NCBI GenBank assembly: GCA_016930595.1
Contig: JAFGGJ010000039.1
Span: forward strand, 1-64,000
Direction: 5' to 3'
Length of the DNA stretch: 64,000 nt
From: Planctomycetota bacterium
Lineage (GTDB): Bacteria; Planctomycetota; SZUA-567; JAFGGJ01
The notes under the pieces were generated by a model that saw only the letters and a list, made by a program, of their open reading frames with translations, was not told the DNA's origin and searched no databases. This document shows, piece after piece, positions 34,246-42,991 of this stretch. The position numbers and the translations under genes are program-made. The number at the start of each line of letters is the position of its first letter. Position 1 is the first letter of the stretch.

Positions 34246-35277
34246 CTATTCCATCACAATTTCCGCAGAAAGTGCACCGACGGAGACAAGCTGTTCGATG
34301 ACGGCTATTAAATCTCTGGGGGTGATCCTGAGTTGCTGGAGCGCCTGGACGAGTTCCTGCAGGCTGGTTCCTTCCTGGACGGGGACAACGTCGGGCGCGG
34401 GCAGGTCGGAGGTACCGTTGCCAGGCGTGCCGACGACGATGAAGATGTTGCCCACGGCGACGGCCGCGGAGCCGACGCGCACGGTGTCGTTGACGGCGAC
34501 GGCCCCGGTATCTTCGTTGATGACGACGCGCGCGGGGAGATCGACGTCAACGGGGTAGCGGAGTATTTCGCTGAGGAAATCCACGGGCGAGCCGCTGAAG
34601 GAGGCCGGGATGGCGACGCGCACCAGGCCCGGGGAGACGGTTACGGCGGCTTCTTCGCCGGGACCGGCGCGCAGGCCCAGGTTGATGGTCTGTGCGATTT
34701 CGTGGGCGAGAGCGCTGGAAGCCTGCTTGAGGCCGAGTTCGACGACGCCCGATGCGGAGACAAAGGAGGAGTGCATCGTGCGTTCGATGATGGCGCCGTC
34801 GCGGACGATGCCGCTGGTGGTGTGGACCGGTTCCTGCCTGCCCATAAAGCTGATCGTCCCCTGTGCACGGGCGAACACGATGGAAGGGTCAGGGCCATGG
34901 AGAGGCGTGACCACGAGCCTTCCGCCGGCGATGCTGGTGGCGTCATTGACGGCATTGACCGTGACGTCGATCCTCTGCCCTTCCTGGGCGAAGGGGGGTA
35001 TTTCCGCGGTGACGAGGACGAGGGCGACGTTCCTCGGGTTCGTATCACCGGCCTTCATGGTCATGCCGGCCCGCACAAAGAACCTGTTGAGCGCGTCCTG
35101 CGTGGCCTTGGACTTGTCGCCGGTGCCCTTGAGTCCTACGACGAGGCCGTAGCCGATCACCTGCTGGCTGCGGACGCCTCTGACGATGACGACGTCGCGG
35201 ATCTGGGCGGCGCCGGCGGGGAGCGCGTAGGAGAGGACTATGAAGGCGGCGAAAGGAAAGCGGAGCTTGCGGAACAT
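34246..35277 (-). CDS. flgI: Flagellar P-ring protein FlgI
   Basis: A 343-residue periplasmic ring protein with a signal peptide (LRFPFAAFIVLSYALPAGAAQ). Family motifs: IRDVVIVRGVRSQQVIGYGLVVGLKGTGD and the late TSLQELVQALQQLRITPRDLIAVIEQL. The P ring implies a peptidoglycan layer of conventional type. It is 10 bases after flgH. Confidence 0.96.
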   Translation of the reverse strand: MFRKLRFPFAAFIVLSYALPAGAAQIRDVVIVRGVRSQQVIGYGLVVGLKGTGDKSKATQDALNRFFVRAGMTMKAGDTNPRNVALVLVTAEIPPFAQEGQRIDVTVNAVNDATSIAGGRLVVTPLHGPDPSIVFARAQGTISFMGRQEPVHTTSGIVRDGAIIERTMHSSFVSASGVVELGLKQASSALAHEIAQTINLGLRAGPGEEAAVTVSPGLVRVAIPASFSGSPVDFLSEILRYPVDVDLPARVVINEDTGAVAVNDTVRVGSAAVAVGNIFIVVGTPGNGTSDLPAPDVVPVQEGTSLQELVQALQQLRITPRDLIAVIEQLVSVGALSAEIVME

Positions 35278-35287
35278 GTCGTCTCCT

Positions 35288-35905
35288 TCAGAAAATATTG
35301 GTATAGTCGAAAAGCCTGCTTAACCATCCGCGCTTCACGGCGTCGGTGACTTCGCCGCGCCCGCGGTATTCGATGCGGGCGTCGGCGACGTTGTCGGAGT
35401 AGACAGTGTTGTCGGCATCGACGTCCTGGGGGCGGACTTCCCCGGAGAACACGATGGTGCTTTCTTCTTCGCCTATGCGCACGGTCTTGCGGGCTTCGAA
35501 GACAAGGTTGCCGTTGGGGAGGACTTCAACGATGCGGGCGGTGATCCTTGCCGTGAACTGTTCCTTGTGGCGGATTTCGCCGTTCTTTGTGCGCTGGAGG
35601 GAATGCCTGTACCGGATGGCAGGCCGGCTGCTGGGGTTGTCTTCCTTCAGACCCCGGCCCTTGAGACCGAAGAAGTCGATGAGGTCCAGATCCCTGGAGG
35701 AATCCTTTTCGGTAGAAGTATCGTTTTCGGTCTGGGCCTGGCTGGCTTCCTTGATGACAATGGAAATGAGGTCGTGGACTCGGTAGGTCTTGTCGCCGAT
35801 CATGTTTTCGGAGCCCCAGATGGAGTCGGGACGGCAGATGCCGGCGGGCAGCACGAGGCTTGAGAGAACGATGACGGCGAGCAAGGGGGAGTTGGAGTGT
35901 TTCAT
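35288..35905 (-). CDS. flgH: Flagellar L-ring protein FlgH
   Basis: A 205-residue outer-membrane ring protein, a little short. Motifs: YRVHDLISIVIKEASQAQTEND near the N-terminus, ITARIVEVLPNGNLVFEARKTV, and the GEVRPQDVDADNTVYSDNVADARIEYRGRGE block. The N-terminal export signal ends AGIC; isoleucine before cysteine is a poor lipobox, so lipidation is doubtful. It overlaps flgA by 4 bases. Confidence 0.94.
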   Translation of the reverse strand: MKHSNSPLLAVIVLSSLVLPAGICRPDSIWGSENMIGDKTYRVHDLISIVIKEASQAQTENDTSTEKDSSRDLDLIDFFGLKGRGLKEDNPSSRPAIRYRHSLQRTKNGEIRHKEQFTARITARIVEVLPNGNLVFEARKTVRIGEEESTIVFSGEVRPQDVDADNTVYSDNVADARIEYRGRGEVTDAVKRGWLSRLFDYTNIF

Positions 35906-36885
35906 CCCTGTTCCTTTCCTGTAACCGGAACGACGGTGTCTTCTGAGATGACCCTGGCCCGGAAAATTTCCCTTGAGCGCAGGTTCTGGACGCGGACGAT
36001 TTCTCCGAGGGCACCGTCGTCGCGGCAGAGAGCGCGGTCGATGAGACGAAAGCCCCTCCCATGGACGATCACGTTGACTTCCGTGTTGCGCGGCACGAGG
36101 ACCGGGCGCTCAATATCGGTGGGGGAGAGGATGTGGCCGGGGGGCGCGGGAGCAAGGACTTTCCTGCCGGTGACTTCGGAGAGGGATGAGAAGCAGGCAG
36201 CCCGGCCCGGGGCGAGTTTTACTTCGGCGAGTTCGACATCCTCCCGGGTAAGTAGTTGTCCCCGGGAGAGGCTTCTGGCCGAGACGACCGCCATCTGCTT
36301 TATGCTGACGTTGAAACGCGCCCAGCCCCAGAGGCGGTGACCGAGCTTGTCTGTGCCGGTGAACCTGACCCAGCAGGTGTCACGGTTGTCGCCGGAACCT
36401 TCGACGCTGGTGGAAGCGACGTTCTCCGGCGGCACAGGGCCGTCGTCGGAGAATACGTTGAACGCGGCGAGAGAGAGGACCGTGTCCGGGGAGTGCCCGG
36501 TCATGGCTTTGAGCGCGGCGGCGGCAAGGACATCAACGAGGGCGTCGGTGGGGGAGGTGGCGGTGCGGGCGTGGGCGCCGGCGCGGACGACCTTGCAGTA
36601 GGAAGCGCCCCGCACTTCGACGTCCCTTCCCCAGCGGGAAAGGCTCGCGGAAACCGAAGCGGCGGAAATGTGGACGGGGAAATCGTCAGGGGCGGCGAGG
36701 ACAAGCCGGGCGACGCCATCGGCGGCTGGACCGGAGACATCTGCGATATCGCGGACGCGGACGTAAGGTTCGGAGACGGCCGCATCGAGCTTCAGGACGA
36801 CGGCGGTTGGTGGAACTGCAGAATCAGCCTGCTGGAGGGCATTGAGTCCGGTGCAGAGGAAGAGGGCTGTCAGAACAAGGCGCAC
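35902..36885 (-). CDS. flgA: Flagella basal body P-ring formation protein FlgA
   Basis: A 327-residue periplasmic chaperone for P-ring assembly with a signal peptide (LTALFLCTGLNALQQADSA). The SAF-type C-terminal domain is recognisable: ARSLSRGQLLTREDVELAEVKL, then VLAPAPPGHILSPTDIERPVLVPRNTEVNVIV. It is longer than E. coli FlgA (~219), with an extra N-terminal region. It overlaps flgH and follows flgG by 5 bases. Confidence 0.88.
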   Translation of the reverse strand: MRLVLTALFLCTGLNALQQADSAVPPTAVVLKLDAAVSEPYVRVRDIADVSGPAADGVARLVLAAPDDFPVHISAASVSASLSRWGRDVEVRGASYCKVVRAGAHARTATSPTDALVDVLAAAALKAMTGHSPDTVLSLAAFNVFSDDGPVPPENVASTSVEGSGDNRDTCWVRFTGTDKLGHRLWGWARFNVSIKQMAVVSARSLSRGQLLTREDVELAEVKLAPGRAACFSSLSEVTGRKVLAPAPPGHILSPTDIERPVLVPRNTEVNVIVHGRGFRLIDRALCRDDGALGEIVRVQNLRSREIFRARVISEDTVVPVTGKEQG

Positions 36886-36890
36886 GACTG

Positions 36891-37700
36891 CTATCTCCTG
36901 AGATTGCTGGCGACCTGCAGCATTTCGTCAGAGGACTGGATGACCTTGGAATTCATTTCGTAGGCGCGTTGGGCGGTGATGAGACCAACGAGCTCCTTGA
37001 CGGCTTCGACGTTGGAGGTCTCAAGAAAGCCGGCGACGAGGGCGCCGAATTCGCCGGTGGCGGGGGTGCCGGTCCTTGCCGATCCGGAGGCTTCGGTGGG
37101 GAGATAGAGGTTGTCGCCGTAGGCCCTCAGGCCGGCGGGGTTTACGAAAGAGGCGACTTCGATCTGCCCGATTTCTCGGGGTTCGGTTTCATCCCTGAGG
37201 ACGACCTGTACGAGGCCGTCGGTGGAAATCTGGATGGCCAGATAGTCTTCCGGGATGCCGGTGACCGGCGGCTCGACGAGATAACCGGTGGTGGTGACGA
37301 GTTCTCCGTTGGCGTTGACCTGCAGCGAGCCGTCCCGGGTATAGGCGATGCGGCCGCCCGGAAGCCTGACCTGGAGGAAGGTCCTGGCTACGCCGCGGTC
37401 TTCGATGGAGACGTCGAGTTCCCGGTCGGTGGCGAGAAAGGTGCCCATCCTGAATACCGGAGTGGTGGCGATATTGCGCGTGCCGTGGCCGATCTGGATG
37501 CCGGTCGGATAGACTGTGCCGGCCTGTGCATTCTGCGCGCTGCCGGGGTGCCGGAGCTGAACGTAGAGGAGGTCTGCGAATTCGGCCCTGCGGCGTTTGA
37601 AGCCGGTGGTGTTGACGTTGGCCAGGTTGTTGGCTATGACGTCAACGTTATACTGCTGCGCCGCGAGACCCGTGGCGGCCGTTGACAAAGCTCTGAACAT
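36891..37700 (-). CDS. flgG: Flagellar distal rod protein FlgG
   Basis: A 269-residue rod protein. The N-terminus has the rod/hook motif FRALSTAATGLAAQQYNVDVIANNLANVNTTGFKRRR; FlgG-type segments QIGHGTRNIATTPVF and DRELDVSIEDRG follow; the C-terminal helix has ETSNVEAVKELVGLITAQRAYEMNSKVIQ. It lies after flgF. Confidence 0.95.
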   Translation of the reverse strand: MFRALSTAATGLAAQQYNVDVIANNLANVNTTGFKRRRAEFADLLYVQLRHPGSAQNAQAGTVYPTGIQIGHGTRNIATTPVFRMGTFLATDRELDVSIEDRGVARTFLQVRLPGGRIAYTRDGSLQVNANGELVTTTGYLVEPPVTGIPEDYLAIQISTDGLVQVVLRDETEPREIGQIEVASFVNPAGLRAYGDNLYLPTEASGSARTGTPATGEFGALVAGFLETSNVEAVKELVGLITAQRAYEMNSKVIQSSDEMLQVASNLRR

Positions 37701-37724
37701 GACATGCTCCTCCCCGGGCGGTTA

Positions 37725-38492
37725 TCACGCCCCTAAAGGTCTGGCGAGTTCCGAAACGACGGAACCGAGAGCCTGGTCCTGCATGCTGACGAAACGCATC
37801 GCTGCTTCGTAGGCGCGCATCGAACTGATAAGCTTGGTCATTTCGTTGACGGCGCTGACGGCGGAGTTCTCGAGAGCGCCCTGGGCGACTTTGGGCTCGT
37901 CGAGCCTTTCCATTGAGGCGAGGGGGGCGGACCAGAGGTTATCGCCGCTGCGTGTCAGTATGGAATAATCGTCGCCGCGGGGCTTGACGAGCCACATGTA
38001 GCCGAGCGGCTGCTTGGCGCCATCGTGGTCGATAAGTGTGATGAAGCCGCGGCTGTCAACCTGGAATTCCGAGCTGCCGACTACGATGGGGACACCGTTT
38101 TCGAGGACGACGCGCGTGGTGCCGTCACCGGCAACGAGGTGACCATCGGCGCCCACGCGGAAATTGCCGGCCCTGGTGTAGTAGTATTTGCCTTGGCGTT
38201 CCACCACGAAGAAGCCTTCATCAACGATCGCTAGGTCATACGGCCGTTCGGTATGTTCTATGACGCCGGGGGCAAAAAGATTGCCGGCTTCCTGCAGAAC
38301 GGCGCCGGCAAGACGGCTGATCTGTCGCTGAACGGGAGATGTCCCGGAGGCCTGTGCGAGGACTTCGCGGAACTGTGGTCGCTGCGGCTTGAAGCCGACG
38401 GTGTTCATGTTGGCCAGGTTGTTCGAAAGGATATCGTATCGTTCCGCCTGGTTGAGGGCGGCAGCGGCGGATATGTACATGCCTTTGAGCAT
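37725..38492 (-). CDS. flgF: Flagellar rod protein FlgF-like
   Basis: A 255-residue proximal rod protein, first gene of the flagellar operon. The N-terminus is MYISAAAALNQAERYDILSNNLANMNTVGFK; the C-terminal AVSAVNEMTKLISSMRAYEAAMRFVSMQDQ helix is typical. FlgF and FlgG paralogues are hard to separate; the partner 24 bases downstream fits FlgG better. The ATG at 38492 has GGAG upstream and lies about 29 bases from a sigma-54-like promoter, which excludes a longer start at 38537. Confidence 0.88.
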   Translation of the reverse strand: MLKGMYISAAAALNQAERYDILSNNLANMNTVGFKPQRPQFREVLAQASGTSPVQRQISRLAGAVLQEAGNLFAPGVIEHTERPYDLAIVDEGFFVVERQGKYYYTRAGNFRVGADGHLVAGDGTTRVVLENGVPIVVGSSEFQVDSRGFITLIDHDGAKQPLGYMWLVKPRGDDYSILTRSGDNLWSAPLASMERLDEPKVAQGALENSAVSAVNEMTKLISSMRAYEAAMRFVSMQDQALGSVVSELARPLGA

Positions 38493-38520
38493 ACCAGGAC
38501 TCCAGTCAACAAGGGGATAT

Positions 38521-38536
38521 ATCAACCGGCGTGCCA
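38521..38536 (-). promoter_or_regulatory. Sigma-54-like promoter of the flagellar operon
   Basis: On the minus strand TGGCACG (38536-38530), 4 bases, TTGAT (38525-38521), against the sigma-54 consensus TGGCACG-N4-TTGC. The -24 element is perfect; the -12 GC is GA. Initiation near 38510 would leave a leader of about 20 bases holding the flgF ribosome-binding site. Confidence 0.55.
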
Positions 38537-38780
38537 CGATGACGGCTATCCTGTAACACCCTGCAATGCCAAGGGTTGTGGGGCGGGCCGCGTGGCGGTG
38601 CGGAGAAAGATAATCCGCGGTGCGGCAGTTTCTGCCGGAACGATCACTGCGGGCGGCGGAACTTTCCGCCGGTGGCGGGCAGCGAAAAAGGCCATTTCCA
38701 GGGGTAATGCATTGGACACGTCCGGGATCGGGCGTAATCTTCCGGTAAGACCCCGGCGGTCCAGAGGAGGAGGTTGCGCC
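38537..38780. other. Divergent intergenic region with two hairpins
   Basis: No gene is seen between flgF and the plus-strand hydrolase gene. Two short inverted repeats are present: CGGCAG/CTGCCG at 38623-38637 and CGGCGGAA/TTCCGCCG at 38654-38671. A weak TTGGAC-N17-TAATCT pair near 38713-38741 is the best plus-strand promoter candidate, with three of six matches at each box. Confidence 0.4.
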
Positions 38781-41063
38781 ATGAAGGAACTGAAGTTGAA
38801 GCAGCTTTCGCCATCCGACGTCTACAAGCTTGAGGCGGGAAGCGGCGAATTCGCTATTGAGAAGAAGACGGGCTGGCTGAGGTCGCTGGTATGGAGCGGA
38901 AAGGATCTGGACCTGTTCCAGCAGGTGCGCGGGGGGATTCCGGGCTACATCGGAGCGATCCGCGTTTACGACGAGAAAGACCGCGTGTGGTATTCGGACT
39001 ACGAGACCCAGTTCAGTGTGTCGAATATGCGGAAGAAAGGGAAGAAGATATCGTTCGACAAGCGGTTCAGGGGGGCGCCCTTCAGGCTCACGGTATCGTT
39101 TGAGGGGGAGAAAGACTGCCTGCGGTGGCGCGTGGCGGCAGAGAAGGCGAACAAAAAGGTGGAGGACCGCTCGCTGCGCGTCTATTTCTCAATGCCGCTG
39201 ATAGCGGGCTGGGACTTCTGGGCCCCGTGTAACCACGGGGAAAAGGCCTTCGACGGCATGACCGCCTTTGAGTTCATGTACACGCAGATACCGTATGTTT
39301 CGGAGCAGGAGATAATCCTGCCCATGATCAGCCACTACAACCGGATGCTGGGTGTCGGCTACTCGATGGTGGAGCCGATAGACGCGAACGTCCCCGCGGC
39401 CAAGTTCGGCTTCAACAACATGGACAAGTGCTACAACTGGGGGAGCATGCGGAAGGACGCAAGGTCGGCCCCGGTGCTGGAAGCGGTCAACTACTACATA
39501 GGCCTGGTGGGGGACCGCCCTATGACGACGGAAGTGATGATATTTCCGCACGAGGGCGGATGGAGGCCGGGGTTGGGACTGGTGTACAGGCGCTGGCAGG
39601 AATATTTTGACCCCTTCAACGATGCGATCTACGACCGTGAAGGCGTCTTCATGTGCGGTGGTATCCAGGTGTCGGATAACGTGGACGCATACAAGAGGAT
39701 GGGGCTGAAGACGCTGGAAGTCCACGGCCACTTTCAGGACTACTGCGACTATTTCCAGGCGGGCAAGGACAGGTGGCTGAGGATAAACGTGAAGGAAACA
39801 CTGCGCCGCAAGCTGCTGGAAGACAAGAAGAAGCCCGATATGAAGGGATGGCAGGAGGGGACGCCGGAAAAATGCATCTCCGCCGAGGTGGAAAAGTGGC
39901 TCGAAGAGCACACCGACGAGGAACTGGCGGCGAAACTGAACATGCCCGTCGCGGAGCTCTATCATACCCGCGACGACATAAAACGGCGGCTGCGGGTGCT
40001 GGCGGAGAACGGAATATCCTGTCACTGGTATTTCAACTACACCGACGGTTATCGCCCGCGCGTCGAAAAGGAATGGGCGGATTCCATTACACGCGACGAG
40101 GATGGGAACGCTATACCCAGCGGGTGGTACATGTGCCATAACCTGAACGCCGACCCAAGGTGGTCGTTCGGAAAATTCGCGTACGATTCGGCCAGGAGGA
40201 TATTCGAGGAATACCCGACGCTGGACGGCTTCTTCCTCGACTGTTTCCGGCACTACGAGATCGACTTCGGGCACGATGACGGCACGACGGTGGTAAACGG
40301 CAAGCCATGTTATTCGGTGAACCACAGCTACGACGACATAGAGCGGCTCATAAAGACCGAGATAATGAAGCCGAAAAACCTGACCTCGTTCGCCAACAAG
40401 CCGATGTCCATCCGCTCCATGCGCTACTGTGACGGCCAACTCCTCGAAGGCAATGGGGACATGTACGAGGAGAAATTCTTCTGGGCCTGCATTGCCATGC
40501 CGATGTTTTTCATGTGGACGCGGGGGGACGTGTCCCTGGACGAAGACCTGCGGCGCTCGGTGCTCCACGGGTGCTATCCACGCGATGACAAGCCGAGCGA
40601 GGAGATTATCGCCCTGTACCGCAAGTATCTGCCGCTGTATGCGCAGTTCCGGCGGAGGGTGTTCTGTTTCGAGCCCGACCCGATACGCGTGCCGGACGGC
40701 TCGCGCGGCAAACTCTACACGGTGGACGACGGCTATGTCGCCGGGATTGTGAACCTGAACATTGACGCCGGAGATGAAGTGAAATGGGCGAAGCGCCCCT
40801 ACGCACTCTTCCGCGTGGAGAAGGGCCATGACGTGGTGGCTGCCAGCGTGATGTATCCGGGCGACAGCGAGATGCGCAGGATCCCGTTCAAGTTTGACGG
40901 GACTTTCATCGCGGTACCGATGGACGGGTACACGAATTGCGCCGTCGTCAAGCTGACTGCGGGCGGTGTCTCCGGCAGGAAGATAGGCGGAGACATATTC
41001 GCACAGCGGGCGCGCATGTGCGGTGATCCGGACTCGGCGTTCGAGGACATATCCGAGCGTTAG
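38781..41063 (+). CDS. Putative glycoside hydrolase (TIM-barrel, family not assigned)
   Basis: A 760-residue soluble protein without a signal peptide. The first ~250 residues look like a beta-sandwich. A central barrel-like region follows, with TLEVHGHFQDYCDYF, ISCHWYFNYTDGY and TLDGFFLDCFRHYEIDFGHDDG; the last resembles the strand bearing the catalytic Asp in GH-A/GH31/GH36-like enzymes and DUF6259-like proteins. A C-terminal all-beta domain ends it. The ATG at 38781 follows GAGGAGG. Acting on an internalised sugar is inference; it could be a non-catalytic relative. Confidence 0.55.
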   Translation: MKELKLKQLSPSDVYKLEAGSGEFAIEKKTGWLRSLVWSGKDLDLFQQVRGGIPGYIGAIRVYDEKDRVWYSDYETQFSVSNMRKKGKKISFDKRFRGAPFRLTVSFEGEKDCLRWRVAAEKANKKVEDRSLRVYFSMPLIAGWDFWAPCNHGEKAFDGMTAFEFMYTQIPYVSEQEIILPMISHYNRMLGVGYSMVEPIDANVPAAKFGFNNMDKCYNWGSMRKDARSAPVLEAVNYYIGLVGDRPMTTEVMIFPHEGGWRPGLGLVYRRWQEYFDPFNDAIYDREGVFMCGGIQVSDNVDAYKRMGLKTLEVHGHFQDYCDYFQAGKDRWLRINVKETLRRKLLEDKKKPDMKGWQEGTPEKCISAEVEKWLEEHTDEELAAKLNMPVAELYHTRDDIKRRLRVLAENGISCHWYFNYTDGYRPRVEKEWADSITRDEDGNAIPSGWYMCHNLNADPRWSFGKFAYDSARRIFEEYPTLDGFFLDCFRHYEIDFGHDDGTTVVNGKPCYSVNHSYDDIERLIKTEIMKPKNLTSFANKPMSIRSMRYCDGQLLEGNGDMYEEKFFWACIAMPMFFMWTRGDVSLDEDLRRSVLHGCYPRDDKPSEEIIALYRKYLPLYAQFRRRVFCFEPDPIRVPDGSRGKLYTVDDGYVAGIVNLNIDAGDEVKWAKRPYALFRVEKGHDVVAASVMYPGDSEMRRIPFKFDGTFIAVPMDGYTNCAVVKLTAGGVSGRKIGGDIFAQRARMCGDPDSAFEDISER

Positions 41064-41124
41064 TCCGCGGCCGGGCAAGGACCGGGAGGATTGCCGGGCG
41101 GACTTCGGCGCCGGTCAGGATGCT

Positions 41125-42216
41125 TCAGGACGCGAGGATAGTCTGTATGACGGAGGCTATCCAGCGCTTTTCGTTTTCGGGGAGTGCGCCGGCGAACCTG
41201 ACGGACATCCGGTCGCTCGATACCACAACGTGCGAGGCATTGCCGGTCCCGAGTTTCCTGACGACGACTTCTTCGATTTCGTCGGCGTCGAGTTCGGCCG
41301 CGGCTGCCCACGGGCCGAAAGCCTTGCGCCGGACAAGCCCGGACGGCGAGACTTCAACGTGTTCGCTCGTAAGAAAAGCCTTGAGCGCCATCGAAACGCC
41401 CATGACAAGCGGCAGCAATATGAAGAATACACATATGAACCCCGTGAAAACATAGCGTATCCCGGGTGGCATTTCTTTTTCGGCGAGCAACGTCCTGAGA
41501 AAAACAAAGTAGACGAACGAGGGGAAGACGAGGGCTACCAGGAGACCTGCAACTCCCTGTGGAATGTTGCCGGCCGGCATGGTGAACCGGACGGTGGTTC
41601 CTTCGACTTCGTAGGTGCATTTCTTGGAGGAGGGCTCGTCGATATGGGCGATCCTTATTTCTCCTTCGCGCAGCTTCTGCTTCAGGTTCTTGTCCAGATT
41701 TTCCGGCTCGATCCTGCGCGGCTTGTCGCCTGCGCGGTCCGAAAGAGGCTTGCGGATACCCTTGGCGACGAGTTCGGCCATGCGGCGGGCCTGGTCGAAG
41801 TCGCGCGGAGCGGCGACGTTGAGCGTGACCGCTCCCGCCTTGACGCGCACAGGGAAAACCACGTAGCTGGATTTGTCGGAACGTCGGACTTCCCGCGAGA
41901 GTTCGACTTCGGTGATGTCGCTTATGAGACCTTCCTGTTTTTTCCTGAAGACGAGAACCCCCCACCACTGGTGCCACGTGCCTTTGTCGGGGTCGAAGGC
42001 GAGTTCGTGCCGGGCGAAGACGAGCAGACCGCCGACGACGGTGAAGATCCCCCCGACGACGTAACCGACGGCAAGGGGACCGTCGACTCTGCCGAGTAGT
42101 CCCGCGGACACGGCGAAGGCCATCAGGCCGCCGAGAAGGAACGGAAGGCCGAAAAGAGCGATGCATCCTCCTCCCGAGCGGAATGTGAGGTCTTCGCGTG
42201 ACGGGAGCCTGGGCAT
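41125..42216 (-). CDS. Membrane protein of unknown function (PH-like core)
   Basis: A 363-residue protein with two N-terminal membrane segments (about 17-35 and 47-67), a soluble region (WHQWWGVLVFRKKQEGLISDITEVELSRE) recalling bacterial PH-like domains, two further segments (about 222-240 and 255-275) and a C-terminal beta-rich tail. I recognise no catalytic motif. It diverges from the DUF3592 gene, another membrane protein, suggesting a functional link that is only positional. Confidence 0.6.
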   Translation of the reverse strand: MPRLPSREDLTFRSGGGCIALFGLPFLLGGLMAFAVSAGLLGRVDGPLAVGYVVGGIFTVVGGLLVFARHELAFDPDKGTWHQWWGVLVFRKKQEGLISDITEVELSREVRRSDKSSYVVFPVRVKAGAVTLNVAAPRDFDQARRMAELVAKGIRKPLSDRAGDKPRRIEPENLDKNLKQKLREGEIRIAHIDEPSSKKCTYEVEGTTVRFTMPAGNIPQGVAGLLVALVFPSFVYFVFLRTLLAEKEMPPGIRYVFTGFICVFFILLPLVMGVSMALKAFLTSEHVEVSPSGLVRRKAFGPWAAAAELDADEIEEVVVRKLGTGNASHVVVSSDRMSVRFAGALPENEKRWIASVIQTILAS

Positions 42217-42368
42217 GAATTCCCTCTCTTCGCTTCATGGCTGCATTACATACTACCGCCGGAGACATTTGAAGGCAAGGCGCCCCTAGCGTGCCGCTCC
42301 GGCGGTGGAGATGGAACGCGGTAGCATGTATACTGGGTCATGTCCAGAATACCCAGAAGGAGGAGCAG

Positions 42369-42974
42369 ATGGTCGGTATCGAACCGGTGGGCCTGAATAT
42401 CGGGAGAAAGAGCAGCGCGGGCGGCAGTAGTGGAAACCCGTGGTTCCTGCTGATATTCGTCGTGGTGGGGGCGGGGCTGGCAGTGTACGGGAACAGCGTG
42501 GTGGCCAAGGCGAAGGCGAGCGCCGGGTGGCCTTCGGCCAAAGGCAGGATCGAAAGATCGTCGCTCGATAGCAGAAGGACGCGGTCGACAGATTCCAGGG
42601 GACACGGCCGGGAAACTACGAGCTATTACGCGGATATCATGTACTCGTATACGGTGGACGGCAGAAAGTATTCCGGGGGGAAGGTGAGATACGGAGCGTC
42701 GAGTACGTCTAGGGCGGCGGCGGACAAGCTCGTGGAAAAGTACCGCGCAGGCGAAGATGTGGACGTGTACTACGATCCTGCAAAACCGGAAGAATCGGTG
42801 CTGGAACCCGGCGCAGTGTGGCAGAGCTATCTGATGCTGGGTATTGGAATCTTGCTCGCAATAGGAGGGCTCCTGCTCTTCGTGTGGGCGATGCGCGGTG
42901 GTGGAAAAGCCCGGCAGCAGCAAGGCCAACACCGTGAACAGGATGTCGGAAGCGAAGCCGGAACCGAAAGCTGA
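42369..42974 (+). CDS. DUF3592-like membrane protein
   Basis: A 201-residue protein with membrane segments at about 25-42 and 153-172 flanking an external loop. The loop has YADIMYSYTVDGRKYSGGKVRYG and KYRAGEDVDVYYDPAKPEESVLEPG, both hallmarks of DUF3592 proteins. Function unknown. The ATG at 42369 follows AAGGAGGAG. A TATACT at about 42327 with no good -35 is the likely promoter. Confidence 0.8.
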   Translation: MVGIEPVGLNIGRKSSAGGSSGNPWFLLIFVVVGAGLAVYGNSVVAKAKASAGWPSAKGRIERSSLDSRRTRSTDSRGHGRETTSYYADIMYSYTVDGRKYSGGKVRYGASSTSRAAADKLVEKYRAGEDVDVYYDPAKPEESVLEPGAVWQSYLMLGIGILLAIGGLLLFVWAMRGGGKARQQQGQHREQDVGSEAGTES

Positions 42975-42991
42975 TTGCCGGCCGGGGCGGT

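Noticed and set aside
39189-41078. A 629-codon minus-strand open frame opposite the glycosidase-like gene
   Set aside because: No domain is recognisable and the plus strand has a strong ribosome-binding site and ordered protein features.
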